A stretch of DNA of 64,000 nucleotides, taken from NCBI GenBank assembly GCA_005405945.1, contig BJHW01000001.1, positions 1,116,001-1,180,000 of the forward strand, in the 5' to 3' direction. Position 1 is the stretch's first letter; every line of letters begins with the position of its first letter. The position numbers were made by a program, and so were the translations under genes. A model generated the notes under the pieces. The model made no database searches and was not told the origin of the DNA. It saw only the letters and a program-made list of their open reading frames with translations. This DNA is from Streptomyces violaceusniger. GTDB taxonomy: Bacteria; Actinomycetota; Actinomycetes; Streptomycetales; Streptomycetaceae. Below, piece by piece: positions 17,136-26,805 of this stretch.

Positions 17136-18277
17136 TCAGACGGTCGTGTCCAGGGTGCGCCCGGCGGGCTCGGCGACGCGCGGCTCGTTGACGTTGTCCG
17201 GGTTCACCGGGCGCCGGCGCGAGAGCGCGTAGAAGCCGACCGCCGCCGCGACGGCCACGCCCGCCACCAGGACCACCCCCGCGTTGCCCTGGCCCGCCAC
17301 CCAGGCCGCGACACCTCCCACGGCCGCCGCCGCGGGCAGGGTCAGCAGCCAGGACACCGCGATCCGCCCGGCGATCCCCCAGCGCACCTGGGCCAGCCTG
17401 CGGCCGAGCCCGGCGCCCAGGATGCTGCCCGTGCACACCTGGGTGGTGGAGAGCGGGAAGCCCAGGTGGGAGGAGGCCAGGATCACCGCGGTGGCGCTGG
17501 TCTCGGCGGCGAAGCCCTGAGGGGGCTGGATGTCGGTCAGCCCCTTGCCCATGGTCCGGATGATCCGCCACCCGCCGACATAGGTGCCCAGCGAGATCGC
17601 CAGACCGGCGGTGAGCACCACCCACCACGGTGGCCCGGAGCCGTGGCCGAGCACACCACCGGCGATGAGGGTGAGGGTGATGACCCCATCGTCTTCTGCG
17701 CGTCGTTGGTGCCGTGGGCGAGGGCCACCAGGGACGCGGATCCCACCTGGCCCGCGCGGAAGCCCTTCCGGGCCACGGGGGCGGCCGCGCGGTGGGTGAT
17801 CACATACGCGAGATAGGTCGCCAGCATGGCCACCACACAGGCCACCACCGGTGAGGCGACCGCCGGAATCACGATCTTCTCGACGATCGCGGTGAAGCGC
17901 ACCGCGGACTCCCCGGCGCCCACCCACACCGCGCCGATCAGCCCGCCGAACAGGGCGTGCGAGGAGCTCGACGGCAGTCCGGCGAGCCAGGTGATCAGGT
18001 TCCACAGGATCGCCCCGATCAGCCCCGCGAAGATCATGACCGGGGAGACCTTGGCGTCGTCGACGATGCCGCCTGAGATCGTCTTGGCCACTTCCGTGGA
18101 GAGAAAGGCCCCGGCCAGATTGAGCACCGCGGCGACGAGGACGGCGAGCCGGGGCGACAGCGCCCCCGTGGCGATGGATGTGGCCATCGAATTGGCCGTG
18201 TCGTGGAAGCCGTTGGTGAAGTCGAAGGCCAGTGCCGTGAGGATGACGGCCACCAGAAGGAAGGAGACGGAGTCCAT
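17136..18277 (-). CDS. PiT-family inorganic phosphate transporter (frameshifted)
   Basis: Start ATG 18277 with GGGAGG upstream. The N-terminal half has the PiT signature FDFTNGFHDTANSMATSIATG and a second copy, VALAHGTNDAQKTMG. The C-terminal half (VITLTLIAGG, TDIQPPQGFAAETS, FPLSTTQVCTGSILGAG) continues in another frame. The break is the CCCC run at 17684-17687; one more G on the coding strand yields a continuous MGVITLTLIAGG. About 380 residues, ten or so membrane segments. It imports phosphate with a cation. No PhoU-like DUF47 partner is present; a small TM protein follows instead. Confidence 0.85.
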
Positions 18278-18376
18278 TCCCGACCTCCCGCACCAGGAGT
18301 GGTCCGGCACCTCGACCGCGTCGGACCGTCTCGTGAGGACCGCTGTCTGATGTCCACGCTAAGGGCGGTGTCAGAC

Positions 18377-18396
18377 GGGCGCCAACGCTGGCGCCC
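18377..18396. terminator. Hairpin GGGCGCCA-ACGC-TGGCGCCC
   Basis: Perfect 8-bp stem with a 4-base loop downstream of the FAD monooxygenase stop and upstream of the phosphate transporter; a second GGCCC/GGGCC stem follows. Likely ends the monooxygenase operon. Confidence 0.55.
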
Positions 18397-18478
18397 GGCC
18401 CAACGGCCGGGCCGGGTCGGCGCCGTGGATATACGGCCCCGCCCGGCTCCGGTGCCGTACCGCCCGCCGGTCGGACGC

Positions 18479-19669
18479 TCACCGGCGGCTCAGGGAGGGG
18501 CGGGCGTTGAGCGTGCGCACATCGGCTCCCGTGGTGTCCCGGTAGGTGTCGGTGACGCGGGCGAGCTCCTCGGGGGTCCGGGCACCGGCCCGGTTCATGG
18601 CCCGGTTCGCCCGTACGACGGCCGCCGTCGCCTCGCGGCGCTCGGCCTCGTAGCGGGCCAGCGCGGTGGGCACGTCGTCCGCCCGCGCGAGTTCGCGGGC
18701 GAGGACGCGGGCGTCCACGACGGCCTGGGACGCGCCGTTGGCCCCCACCGGATACATCGGATGCGCGGCGTCGCCGAGCAGGGTCACCCGGCCACTCCCC
18801 CACCACGGCAGCGGCTCCCGGTCGACCATCGGGTATTCGAGGATCTCGCCGCCGCCGGTCAGCAGACCGGGCACATCGAGCCAGCCCAGCCGCCAGTCCT
18901 CGAAGTACGGCAGCACATCGGCGAGCCGCCCCGCCTGGTTCCAGGCCGCGTCACCGGTGAGCGGCCCGGGCTCGGCCACCCGCACCTGGCAGACCCAATT
19001 GACCCGGCCGCCGCGGATCGGATACGCGACCAGCTCGGCGTCCCCGTCGTGCACGATCACCATCGAGCGCCCGGTCAGAAACGGCTCGGCCGGTGTCGTG
19101 CCCCGCCACATCCGGATGCCCGACCACAGCAGCGGGCCGTCCTGCGGGTGCAGCGCGGCGCGGACCGTCGAGTGCAGCCCGTCGGCGCCGATCAGCGCCC
19201 GCGCGGCCGTCTCCTCGACCGTCCCCGTCGCCCGGTCGAGGAGGCGTACGCGTACGCTCTCCCGCTGCCCCGAGTCGTCGAATCCCACCACCCGTGCCCC
19301 GGTGCGGACCGCGTCCGCGCCCAGGCGCTCGCGGACCGCCGCGAGGAGCAGCCGCTGGAGCTCCCCGCGGTGGACCGAGTACTGCGGCCAGCGGTAGCCC
19401 TGGGCCATGCCCCGCGGCTCGGTGAAGATCCGCCTGCCGAACCGGTCGCAGTACACGTTCTCGGCGGTGGCCACGCCGATGGCGGCGAGCTCGTCGCCGA
19501 GGCCGAGTTCGATGAGCTCGCGCACGGCGTGCGGCAGCAGATTGATCCCGACGCCGAGCGGCCGGATCTCGCGGGCGCTCTCGACGACCGCCGTCTCGAC
19601 CCCGGCCGCGTGGAGGCTCAGGGCGGTGGCCAGCCCGCCGATCCCGCCCCCGGCGATGAGCACACGCAT
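18479..19669 (-). CDS. FAD-dependent aromatic monooxygenase (PHBH-like)
   Basis: A 396-residue flavoprotein hydroxylase starting at ATG 19669, which shares a base with the SnoaL-gene stop (TGATG). N-terminal GxGxxG motif VLIAGGGIGGLATAL, the DG motif in LIGADGLHSTVRAAL, and the GD motif VTLLGDAAHPMYPVGANGASQAV are all intact. This group (PhzS, salicylate and hydroxybenzoate hydroxylases) uses NAD(P)H and O2 to hydroxylate aromatic rings. Coupled to the SnoaL-like gene and divergent from LysR, which probably controls both. The substrate is unknown. Confidence 0.88.
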   Translation of the reverse strand: MRVLIAGGGIGGLATALSLHAAGVETAVVESAREIRPLGVGINLLPHAVRELIELGLGDELAAIGVATAENVYCDRFGRRIFTEPRGMAQGYRWPQYSVHRGELQRLLLAAVRERLGADAVRTGARVVGFDDSGQRESVRVRLLDRATGTVEETAARALIGADGLHSTVRAALHPQDGPLLWSGIRMWRGTTPAEPFLTGRSMVIVHDGDAELVAYPIRGGRVNWVCQVRVAEPGPLTGDAAWNQAGRLADVLPYFEDWRLGWLDVPGLLTGGGEILEYPMVDREPLPWWGSGRVTLLGDAAHPMYPVGANGASQAVVDARVLARELARADDVPTALARYEAERREATAAVVRANRAMNRAGARTPEELARVTDTYRDTTGADVRTLNARPSLSRR

Positions 19670-20045
19670 CACTTCGCTCCGGACTCCGGGCGGATCTCGG
19701 GGCGGTCGATGATGCGCAGCCAGGTGCCGTCCGGCTGGCGGCGGGCCACCTGCACCCGGCCGCCGGTGTTGTCGGCGGGGCGGGTCGAGGTGAGCGCCAG
19801 ATCGCCGTAGCGGACGGTGGGCAGCGCCTCCTCCACCCGGAAGGGGCGCGGGGCGTGCGCCAGCATCCGCTCGCACACGGCGCGGATCGCCTCGCGGCCG
19901 ACGGTGGTGGCACCCGGCGGGTAGGCGAGCACCGCGTCGGGCTCGTAGAGCTCGGCCAGCCCCTCGGCGTCCCCGGCGTTGGCGCGCTCCACGAACAGCC
20001 GGGCCAGATCCTCGGGGTGGTGGCGCGGGTACGGGTCTCGGTCAT
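19669..20045 (-). CDS. SnoaL-like / nuclear transport factor 2-fold protein (frameshifted near start)
   Basis: About 125 residues with the NTF2-like cone fold (AGDAEGLAELYEPDAVLAYP, then GREAIRAVCERML). The longest intact frame begins at GTG 19992. A better start is ATG 20045 with GGAAAGGAG; adding one base to the GGGG run at 20014-20017 joins MTETRTRATT to PEDLARLFVERA. Family members include polyketide cyclases, limonene-epoxide-hydrolase-like enzymes and non-catalytic ligand binders. Its coupling to the monooxygenase suggests action on the same substrate. Confidence 0.75.
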
Positions 20046-20100
20046 GGTCGTCTCCTTTCCTTCCCCTCCACCCTCCGGCGGGCGCTGCCAGAAGTCCAAG

Positions 20101-20130
20101 AGATGGTTGGTCTGGTTGCTAGAATCATCT
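20101..20130. promoter_or_regulatory. Imperfect inverted repeat AGATGGTT-N14-AATCATCT (LysR-type site)
   Basis: Seven of eight positions match across the two arms. It overlaps a -10-like TAGAAT (20120-20125) just ahead of the LysR ATG, in the gap to the divergent SnoaL/monooxygenase operon. The position fits an autoregulatory LysR binding site. Confidence 0.45.
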
Positions 20131-20133
20131 GTT

Positions 20134-21041
20134 ATGGAGCTGCGTCAGCTTGAGTACTTCGTGGCGGTGGCCGAGGAGCGGAACTTCACCCGGGCCGCGG
20201 AGAAGGTGCACGTGGCCCAGCCGGGCGTCAGCGCACAGATCCGCCGGCTGGAGCGCGAGCTGGGCGAGCAGCTGCTGGATCGCTCGGGCCGCTCGGTGCG
20301 GCTGACCGAGGCGGGCGCGGCGGTGCTGCCCTACGCACGGGCCGCGCTCGCGGCGGTGGAGGGCGCCCGGCTCGCGGTGGACGAGCTGACCGGACTGCTG
20401 CGCGGGCATGTGGCGGTCGGGATGGTCACCTCGCACAGCGTGGATCTGCCGGGGCTGCTGGCGGAGTTCCACGACGCCCATCCGGCGGTGGAGATCACCC
20501 TCACCGAGGCCACATCGGACGAGCTGCTGGAGGGTCTGCGCACCGGACGGCTCGACGCGGCGATCGTCAGCGTGGGCGCCACGACCCCGGCCGGGGTCGA
20601 GCTGGAGGTGATCACGGACCAGCCGATCGTGGCCGCGGTCAGCCCCGACCACGAGCTCGCCGTGCACTCGGCCATCTCGCTGGACACCCTGCGAGGCCGT
20701 GCGCTGATCAGCCTGCCGCGCGGCACGGGGCTGCGCAGCCGGATCGACGAGGCGTGCGCGGCCGCCGGTTTCACCCCGCACATCGCCTTCGAGGCCAGCG
20801 ATCCGGAGGTGCTGGCGCAGCTCGCCGAGCGGGGTCTTGGCGCGGCGATCCTGCCCGGGGCGTTCGCCGAGGCCTGGTCGGACCGGCTGCGGTCGCTCCG
20901 CATCGACCGGCCGGCCCTGCGGGGCGGCTGGCCTTCGCCTGGCGGGCGGGCGGCCCGAGCGGCCCGGCCGGCCGGGCCCTGGTCGAGCGCGCCCGCACCG
21001 CGTTGGCGTCCGCCTCGTCCCCTGAACGCGCCGCTGGGTGA
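20134..21041 (+). CDS. LysR-family transcriptional regulator (frameshifted near 3' end)
   Basis: ATG 20134 (MELRQLEYFVAVAEERNFTR) starts a winged helix of about 60 residues, then a substrate-binding domain (GHVAVGMVTSHSVDLPGLL). The frame breaks near 20931-20937: as read it becomes a Pro/Arg-rich tail to 21090. One extra C gives LRGRLAFAWRAGGPSG and ends at a TGA at 21039-21041, a normal length of about 302. Divergent from the FAD monooxygenase/SnoaL pair, its likely target. Confidence 0.85.
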
Positions 21042-21086
21042 GCCCTCGCCTTCCGTGCGCCCGCACCGCACTCCCCGTGGCCACCA

Positions 21087-21116
21087 TTGACAGCTCACCA
21101 GGGCGGATCCCACAAT
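21087..21116 (+). promoter_or_regulatory. Near-consensus promoter TTGACA-N18-CACAAT
   Basis: The -35 is at 21087-21092 and the -10 at 21111-21116. Transcription should start at about 21123, nearly 280 bp before tauD, and exactly at a small ORF ATG. Confidence 0.55.
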
Positions 21117-21123
21117 TGCGCTC

Positions 21124-21201
21124 ATGATCAGGCACCGGTTCGACGCGACGGGACTCCTACGCGCCCCGGACCGGACCGGGTGTGAGCGCTCGGGCCTCTG
21201 A
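21124..21201 (+). CDS. Candidate leaderless upstream peptide before the TauD-family gene
   Basis: A 25-codon ORF (begins MIRHRFDATGLLR, single Cys at position 20, ends ERSGL) whose ATG lies 7 bases after the -10 hexamer. It would be the first thing translated on the tauD mRNA. It does not fully match the known Streptomyces sulfur leader-peptide pattern, so it may be fortuitous. Its place before a sulfonate/taurine-type dioxygenase makes a regulatory role possible. Confidence 0.35.
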   Translation: MIRHRFDATGLLRAPDRTGCERSGL

Positions 21202-21402
21202 ACGGGACTCTCCGCGTCCCGCGGCCACCGCCCCCGCGCCCCGAAGCCACGCCGGTCATTCCTCTCGCGATCGCCGGTCGCCCCCTGACGATCCGCACAT
21301 CGCGACGCTCCGGACGACACTCCCGTGGTCTCCCCCGCGGCACGAGGGCACCTCCCCACCCCGCCTGCCCCCCCTGTCCGCCGTCACGCATGAGGAGACG
21401 CC
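21202..21402. other. 5' untranslated region of the TauD-family gene
   Basis: About 200 bases that I read as mRNA leader between the candidate upstream peptide and the tauD ATG. It is C-rich near the end with a GAGGAGA ribosome site at 21391-21397. I see no strong hairpin and no recognisable riboswitch. Confidence 0.4.
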
Positions 21403-22338
21403 ATGACCGTCGTCGACACCCCCTCCACGACTCTTCGCGAAGCCACCATCCCGCCGGACGGCATGTACGAGGGCCCGCGCGTTCTGCGGCGGCTGCCCGA
21501 GGGATGGGAGGAGCGTCCGTACGAGCGGTTCGAGATCGTGCCCCTCGGGCGCGTCATCGGCGCCGAGATCCGCGGCCTGGACCTCTCCCGGCCGCTGGAG
21601 CCCGCGCTGCGCGAGGAGCTGAACCGCGCCCTGCTGGAGTGGAAGGTGCTCTTCTTCCGCGGTCAGCACCTCACCTCGGAGCAGCAGCGCGGATTCGCCC
21701 GCCACTGGGGCGAGTTGGAGACCAATCCGCTGCTCGCCGCCGGTTCCAGCGAGGACGTGGTCCGCTTCGACAAGGCGTCCGGCGCCACGCCGACCTTCGA
21801 GAACGTCTGGCACACCGACGTCACCTTCCGCACCCGGCCCGCGCTCGGCGCCGTGCTCCAGCTGCGCGAGGTGCCGCCGGTGGGCGGGGACACCATGTGG
21901 GCCGACATGGCGGCGGCGTACGACAACCTCCCGGCGGAGGTGAGGGAACGCGTCGACGACGCCACCGCCGTCCACGACGTCATCCCCGGCTTCATCCGCT
22001 TCTACGGGCCGGAGCGGCTGGCCCCGTTCCAGGAGATGTTCCCGCCGGTGGAGCACCCGGTGGTGCGCACCCATCCGGAGACCGGGCGGCGGATGCTGTT
22101 CGTCAACACCTCCTTCACCACCCGGATCGCCGGGATGGAGCGGGAGGAGAGCGACCGGCTGCTGAGCTACCTGTGCCGGCAGGCGCATGTCCCCGAGTAC
22201 CAGGTGCGCTTCCACTGGCAGCCGGGCGACATCGCGTTCTGGGACAACCGGGCCACACAGCACTACGCGGTCAACGACTACGCCCCGCATCGCAGGGTCG
22301 CCGAGCGCGTCGCCATCGAGGGTGACCGGCCGTTCTGA
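21403..22338 (+). CDS. TauD/TfdA-family 2-oxoglutarate-dependent dioxygenase
   Basis: A 311-residue Fe(II) dioxygenase from ATG 21403. The facial triad is visible as WHTDVTF (His137, Asp139) and QHYAVNDY (His287), with the oxoglutarate-binding Arg in the RRVAERVAIEG region. Length and motifs match taurine dioxygenases and their alkylsulfonate, alkylsulfatase and 2,4-D relatives. TauD releases sulfite and aminoacetaldehyde from taurine; the exact substrate here is not certain. No sulfonate ABC transporter is directly adjacent, though two NMT1-type importers lie elsewhere in the window. Confidence 0.88.
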   Translation: MTVVDTPSTTLREATIPPDGMYEGPRVLRRLPEGWEERPYERFEIVPLGRVIGAEIRGLDLSRPLEPALREELNRALLEWKVLFFRGQHLTSEQQRGFARHWGELETNPLLAAGSSEDVVRFDKASGATPTFENVWHTDVTFRTRPALGAVLQLREVPPVGGDTMWADMAAAYDNLPAEVRERVDDATAVHDVIPGFIRFYGPERLAPFQEMFPPVEHPVVRTHPETGRRMLFVNTSFTTRIAGMEREESDRLLSYLCRQAHVPEYQVRFHWQPGDIAFWDNRATQHYAVNDYAPHRRVAERVAIEGDRPF

Positions 22339-22507
22339 CGTCGACCGCTCCGCCACGGCTCCTGGTGCGGCGTTTTTCGGCCATCCGCGCGAGCCCGTAC
22401 CCGGCGCGGGCTTGTCCCCGGCGGATGAAACGATGCCCGGCAGCGGCCACATCGGAGGTATAACCATTGCGGAGTGGTCAGTTGACTGAGCCTATGGAAG
22501 GGGACGG

Positions 22508-25283
22508 GTGCGATACCGGGTCCTGGGGCGCTTGAGCTGCGCGACGGCGAGGGGTGGGCCTCCCTGGGGCCGGCCAAGTGGCGGACGCTGCTCGCGGTGC
22601 TGCTGTGCCACGCCAACCAGACCGTCTCCACCGAACGGCTCCTGGACGAGCTCTGGGGCGAGGACCGGGCGCCCCAGAGCGCCACCAAGCTGCTGCAGAC
22701 CTATGTCTCCCGGCTCCGCCAGACCCTGGGCGACGAGGCCGGGAAGACCCTGATCACCGAGAAGCAGGGCTACAAGGCGCAGGGCTACCGACTGGCGGTG
22801 GAGGCCGCCGAGTTCGACGCCCACCGCTTCGAGCAGCTGATCGAGGAGGGGCGGCGGGCCCTCGACCGGGAGGCGCCCGAGACCGCGGCGGAGCGGCTGC
22901 GCGAGGCGCTGGCGATGTGGCGCGGCACCCCGTTCGCCGATGTGCCCCCGACCCCGGCGGTGACGGCGGAGGCCACCCGGCTCGAGGAGTGCCGGCTCCA
23001 GGCCGTGGACGCCCGGATCGACGCGGACCTGCGGTGCGGGCGCCATACGGCCGTCCTGGGCGAGCTGGAGGCGCTGACCGCCGAGCATCCGTTCCGCGAG
23101 GAGCTGCGCGGCCGATTGATGCTGGCGCTGTACCGGTCCGGCCGGCAGGCCGACGCCCTGGCCGCCTACCGCGATCTGCACCGGCTGCTGAGCGAGGAAC
23201 TGGGGGTCGAGCCGACCCCGCCGCTGCGCGGGCTCCACGAGCGGATCCTGAACGCCGACGCCTCCCTGATGGCCGCGCCCGCCCCGGAGGCGGACCGGCC
23301 CGACCCCGCCGCCGCTGCCCGCAAGGCCCACCGGGGGCCCCGCCAACTGCCGCCCGCCAGCCCCGCGTTCACCGGGCGCCACGGCGAGGTCGCGGTGATC
23401 CAGGCGCTGATGGACGCGGCCGGGGACCCGGAGGCGGGCGAGGGCGGGCGGTCGGTGGTGCTCGCGGCCATCGACGGCACGGGCGGGGTCGGCAAGTCGA
23501 CCCTGGCCATCCACGCCGCGCACCAGCTCGCCGACCGCTTCCCCGACGGCCAGCTCTACGTGGATCTGTACGGGGCGACCGCCGGGCAGTCGGCCCTGGA
23601 CCCCGGTGAGGTGCTCGGCCGGTTCCTGCGCGCCCTCGGCGTGGACGGCTCCAGCGTGCCGAGCGACACCGACGAGGCGTCCGCGCAGTTCCGTTCGCTG
23701 GCGGCGGGCCGGAGACTGCTGGTGATCCTCGACAACGCCGCCAGTGTGGACCAGGTACGGCCGCTGATCCCCGCCGGGCCGGGCTGCGCCGCGCTGGTCA
23801 CCAGCCGCGAGATGCTGACCACCCTGGAGGGCGCCACCCATCTGCACCTGGACGTGCTCCCTCAGGACCAGGCGGTGGCGCTGCTGGAGCGGGTCGTGGG
23901 CGCGGAGCGGGTGCGGGCCGAGCCCGCCGAGGCGGAGGAGATCACCCGGCTGTGCGGCTGGCTGCCGCTGGCGCTGCGGATCGCCGGCGCCCGGCTGGCC
24001 GCCCGCCCCGCATGGCCGCTGCGCACCCTCGTGACCAAGCTGGCCGACGCCCGCGGCCGGCTGGACGAGCTGCGGTTCGGCGATCTGGCCGTCCGCGTCA
24101 GCTTCCAGGTGAGCTACGAGGGCTTCCGGCTCGGCCGGCGCTCCGACGACCTGGACGCGGTCCGCGCCTTCCGGCTGCTCAGCGTGGTGCACGGGCACGA
24201 TATGAGCCTGCCGGTGGCCGCCGCGCTGCTGGACCTGCCAGCCGACCGCACCGAGAACGCGCTGGAGCGGCTGGTCGACGCCCAGCTCCTGGAGAGCCGG
24301 GACTCCATCCGCTACCACATGCACGATCTGCTGCGGCTGTTCGCGTCGGAGCAGGCGGAGCAGGAGGAGCCCGAGGCGGAGCGCTCGGCGGCGCTGGAGC
24401 GGGCGCTGTCCGCTTACGCGGCCACCGCGCAGCGGGCGGTCACCCTGCTCGACCCGCTCCGCCCCTGGCCGCGGCACCCGGTCGAGGGCCCGGGGGTGCC
24501 GCTGACCGGCCAGGACGAGGCCGAGGGCTGGCTGAAGGACGAGCTGCCCAATCTGCTGGCCGCCGTCGCGCACGCGGCCGAGCCCGCCCAGCCCGAGCCG
24601 ATCGCGCGCCTGGGGCTGCGGCTGGCGCGGGCGCTCCAGTGGTTCCTCTTCCCCGGGCCCACGCCCAGGACCTCCAGACGGTCAACGAGCTGGCCCTCGA
24701 GACCGCCCGCCGCCTGGGCGACCCGGAGAGCGAGGCATGGGCGCTGGACGGCCTCTCCGCCGCGTACTGGCTGCAGCACAGCTATGACGAGGTACGCACC
24801 GCCCTGGAGTCGGCGCTGGAGATCTGGCGCGAACTGGGCCATCGGGAGGGCGAGTTGCGCACCGCGTGCAATCTCGCGGACGCGCTGTGCGAACTGGGCC
24901 TGTACGAGGAGGCCATCACGGTGCAGGAGCGGCAGCTGGCCCTCGCCCGGGAGGTCGGCGATCTGCCGGCCGAGGTGATAGGCCTGGGCAACCTCGGCCG
25001 GGCCCACCGGGGCCTGGGCCGCCCCGAGGACGCCCTGACCTGTTTCAAGGAGAGCCTGGAGTACGCCCGCCACACGGGCAACATCCACCATGAGGGCTTC
25101 GCCCTCTACGAGATGGGGATCACCTATATGGAACAGGGCAGGTTCCCCGAGGGCCGGGCCCATATGGACCAGGCCCTGCCGGTGTGGAAGCGCCCCGGTA
25201 CGTACGAGAGTTGGCGCGGGCACACCTGGAGCGGACTCTTCCCTGCCTGTATGACCCTGCAGATCGGCCCCGGCCCGCGCTGA
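22508..25283 (+). CDS. AfsR/SARP-family regulator with BTAD, NB-ARC and TPR domains (two frameshifts)
   Basis: A large regulator starting at GTG 22508 (MRYRVLG). One extra G in GGGG at 22525-22528 joins VLG to ALELRDGEGWASLGPAKWR, the SARP winged-helix start. Then come LLDELWGED and TYVSRLRQTLG, a bacterial transcriptional activation domain (YRDLHRLLSEELGVEPT), an NB-ARC STAND ATPase (Walker A DGTGGVGKST; LLVILDNAAS) and TPR helices (LGNLGRAHRGLGRPEDAL). A second break at CCCC 24651-24654 is healed by one C (FLFPRAHAQDL). AfsR-type proteins integrate signals to activate antibiotic or developmental genes. No biosynthetic cluster is adjacent, so it may act in trans. Confidence 0.85.
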
Positions 25284-25311
25284 GGCGGGGTCCGGGGCGT
25301 ACGTCGAGCGA

Positions 25312-25385
25312 AGGGGCGGCCGGGGCTACGGCTGGAGGGGCGGCCGGGGCTTACGGTCGAAGGCGCGGCCGGGGGCTACGGCTTG
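25312..25385. repeat. Three tandem copies of a 24-25 bp imperfect repeat
   Basis: Copies at 25312-25335, 25336-25360 and 25361-25385 share the core AGG(G/C)GCGGCCGGGG(G)CT(T)ACGG. The array lies between convergent genes; the third copy includes the TAG stop of the methyltransferase. Confidence 0.65.
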
Positions 25386-26209
25386 CGGGCCACCCCGCCG
25401 TAGGCCCACACCCGGCTCGGGTCGGACTCGGCGCCGATGCCCGGGCGCCAGGAGGGCAGTTGCACCAGGCCCGGGGCGAGCAGGTCGAGCCCGGTGAAGA
25501 ACTCCATGATCCCGGCCCGGTCGCGGGCGACCAGGGACACCGGGCCCTCGAAGCTGATGACCTCCCAGTCCCGGTCGATGTCGAGGGTGAAGTCACCGGT
25601 GGCGTGGGAGAGGACCAGACAGCTGCCCGGCGCGGCCCAGTCCATGAGCCGGCGGACGATGCCGACGGGGTTCGCCAGGTCCTCGATGTAGTCCAGGACG
25701 AGCGTCAGCAGGATCGCGACCGGCTGTGCGGGGTCGAGCAGCCGCCGCAGCTCCTCATGGCCCAGAAGGTCCTCGGGCGAGCGGATGTCGGCCTTGATCA
25801 TCGTGGTGCCGGAGACCGAGAGCCGGGCCTGGCCGTGGCTCGCCACGATGGGGTCGTTGTCGGCGTAGACCACCCGGGCCCGGGGATTCACGGCCTGGGC
25901 GATTTCATGCACATTCGGGGTGGCCGGCAATCCCGCGCCGATATCAAGGAATTGGCTGATTCCATTGGCGGCGAGATAGCGGACGGCGCGGTGCAGAAAT
26001 CTCCGATTGGAGAGCGCGGTGTCGCGGACTTCCGGTGCGACACCGAGAAAACGCTGGGCCTGCTCGTAATCGGCGAGGTAATTGTCCTTGCCGCCGACGA
26101 GATAGTTGTAGACCCTGGCCGGGTTCGCCTGGCTGACCGCAAGACGTCCGTGGTCGGCCGGCCGCCACTCCCTCGTCCTGAGCCCGATGCCGGGTCCGCT
26201 GCTCTTCAT
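25376..26209 (-). CDS. DUF574 S-adenosyl methyltransferase family protein
   Basis: Start taken as ATG 26209 (MKSSGPGIG) with AAGGGA upstream; the open frame runs further to 26350. About 277 residues. Characteristic sequence RVYNYLVGGKDNYLADYE, SAM motif QFLDIGAGLPATPNVHEIAQ, and LVLDYIEDLANPVGIV. The family is expanded in Streptomyces, usually beside small regulators or DUF397 proteins. The methyl acceptor is unknown. A small protein gene begins 53 bp upstream on the same strand. Confidence 0.87.
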   Translation of the reverse strand: MKSSGPGIGLRTREWRPADHGRLAVSQANPARVYNYLVGGKDNYLADYEQAQRFLGVAPEVRDTALSNRRFLHRAVRYLAANGISQFLDIGAGLPATPNVHEIAQAVNPRARVVYADNDPIVASHGQARLSVSGTTMIKADIRSPEDLLGHEELRRLLDPAQPVAILLTLVLDYIEDLANPVGIVRRLMDWAAPGSCLVLSHATGDFTLDIDRDWEVISFEGPVSLVARDRAGIMEFFTGLDLLAPGLVQLPSWRPGIGAESDPSRVWAYGGVARKP

Positions 26210-26262
26210 CGTGATTCCCTTACCACTAGCACTGCCTCGCCTCACCGCCGACGGCTTGCGGA

Positions 26263-26586
26263 TCACTGCGGGTGCGGAGCCGCACCCGGACGCCACGTGA
26301 CCGTCTTCCTCGGCCCCGGTTCGGCCCAGGCGACCGGATCCCGCGCCCACAGATGGAAGGGCAGGTCGACATCGGCGGACACCCGGCTGAGCTGGCCCCA
26401 GGAGTACGCGCCGGAGTGGGCCGCGGTGGCCTGGAGTGCCGCTTCGAGACAGGCACGGGCGGTGCGTTCGGCCCGGCAGGTGCCGCTCGGGCCGGACCCC
26501 TCCACTCCGCCGCAGAGCTGGAAGGTGCTCCAGGCGTAGAGGGGTTCGTCCCCGACATGAGGCTGGTGCTGCTGGTCGACGTTCAC
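26263..26586 (-). CDS. Small hypothetical protein upstream of the DUF574 methyltransferase
   Basis: A 107-residue frame from GTG 26586 (MNVDQQHQPHVGDEPLYAW) with GGAGAGG upstream. Two Cys early, otherwise mixed polar/hydrophobic with ending PHPQ. No signal peptide or domain recognised. The ribosome site and operon spacing favour a real gene; codon bias is normal for the region. Confidence 0.55.
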   Translation of the reverse strand: MNVDQQHQPHVGDEPLYAWSTFQLCGGVEGSGPSGTCRAERTARACLEAALQATAAHSGAYSWGQLSRVSADVDLPFHLWARDPVAWAEPGPRKTVTWRPGAAPHPQ

Positions 26587-26805
26587 AGGCCCTCTCCAGA
26601 CGCGTCCCTACCGGGCGGCTGTAGCGATGCGTCCAGCATGGAAGAGGGCGGATCAGCGGCGGTATACCGGCGGTAAAGCGAGGGCCGCGGCGGCTCGACC
26701 GGGTCCGCCCGGTCGGGGTACCGCCGCGGCCTCATCGCGTTCCGCGTCGGAAAAGGCCCTGGTCACACGCCTATGACGGCATGGCGTGGGCTCAGGGCCG
26801 CCGGG

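Noticed and set aside
22492..24573. 693-residue minus-strand open frame
   Set aside because: Mirror of the AfsR-like regulator; composition is repetitive Gly/Arg/Gln and no motif is present.
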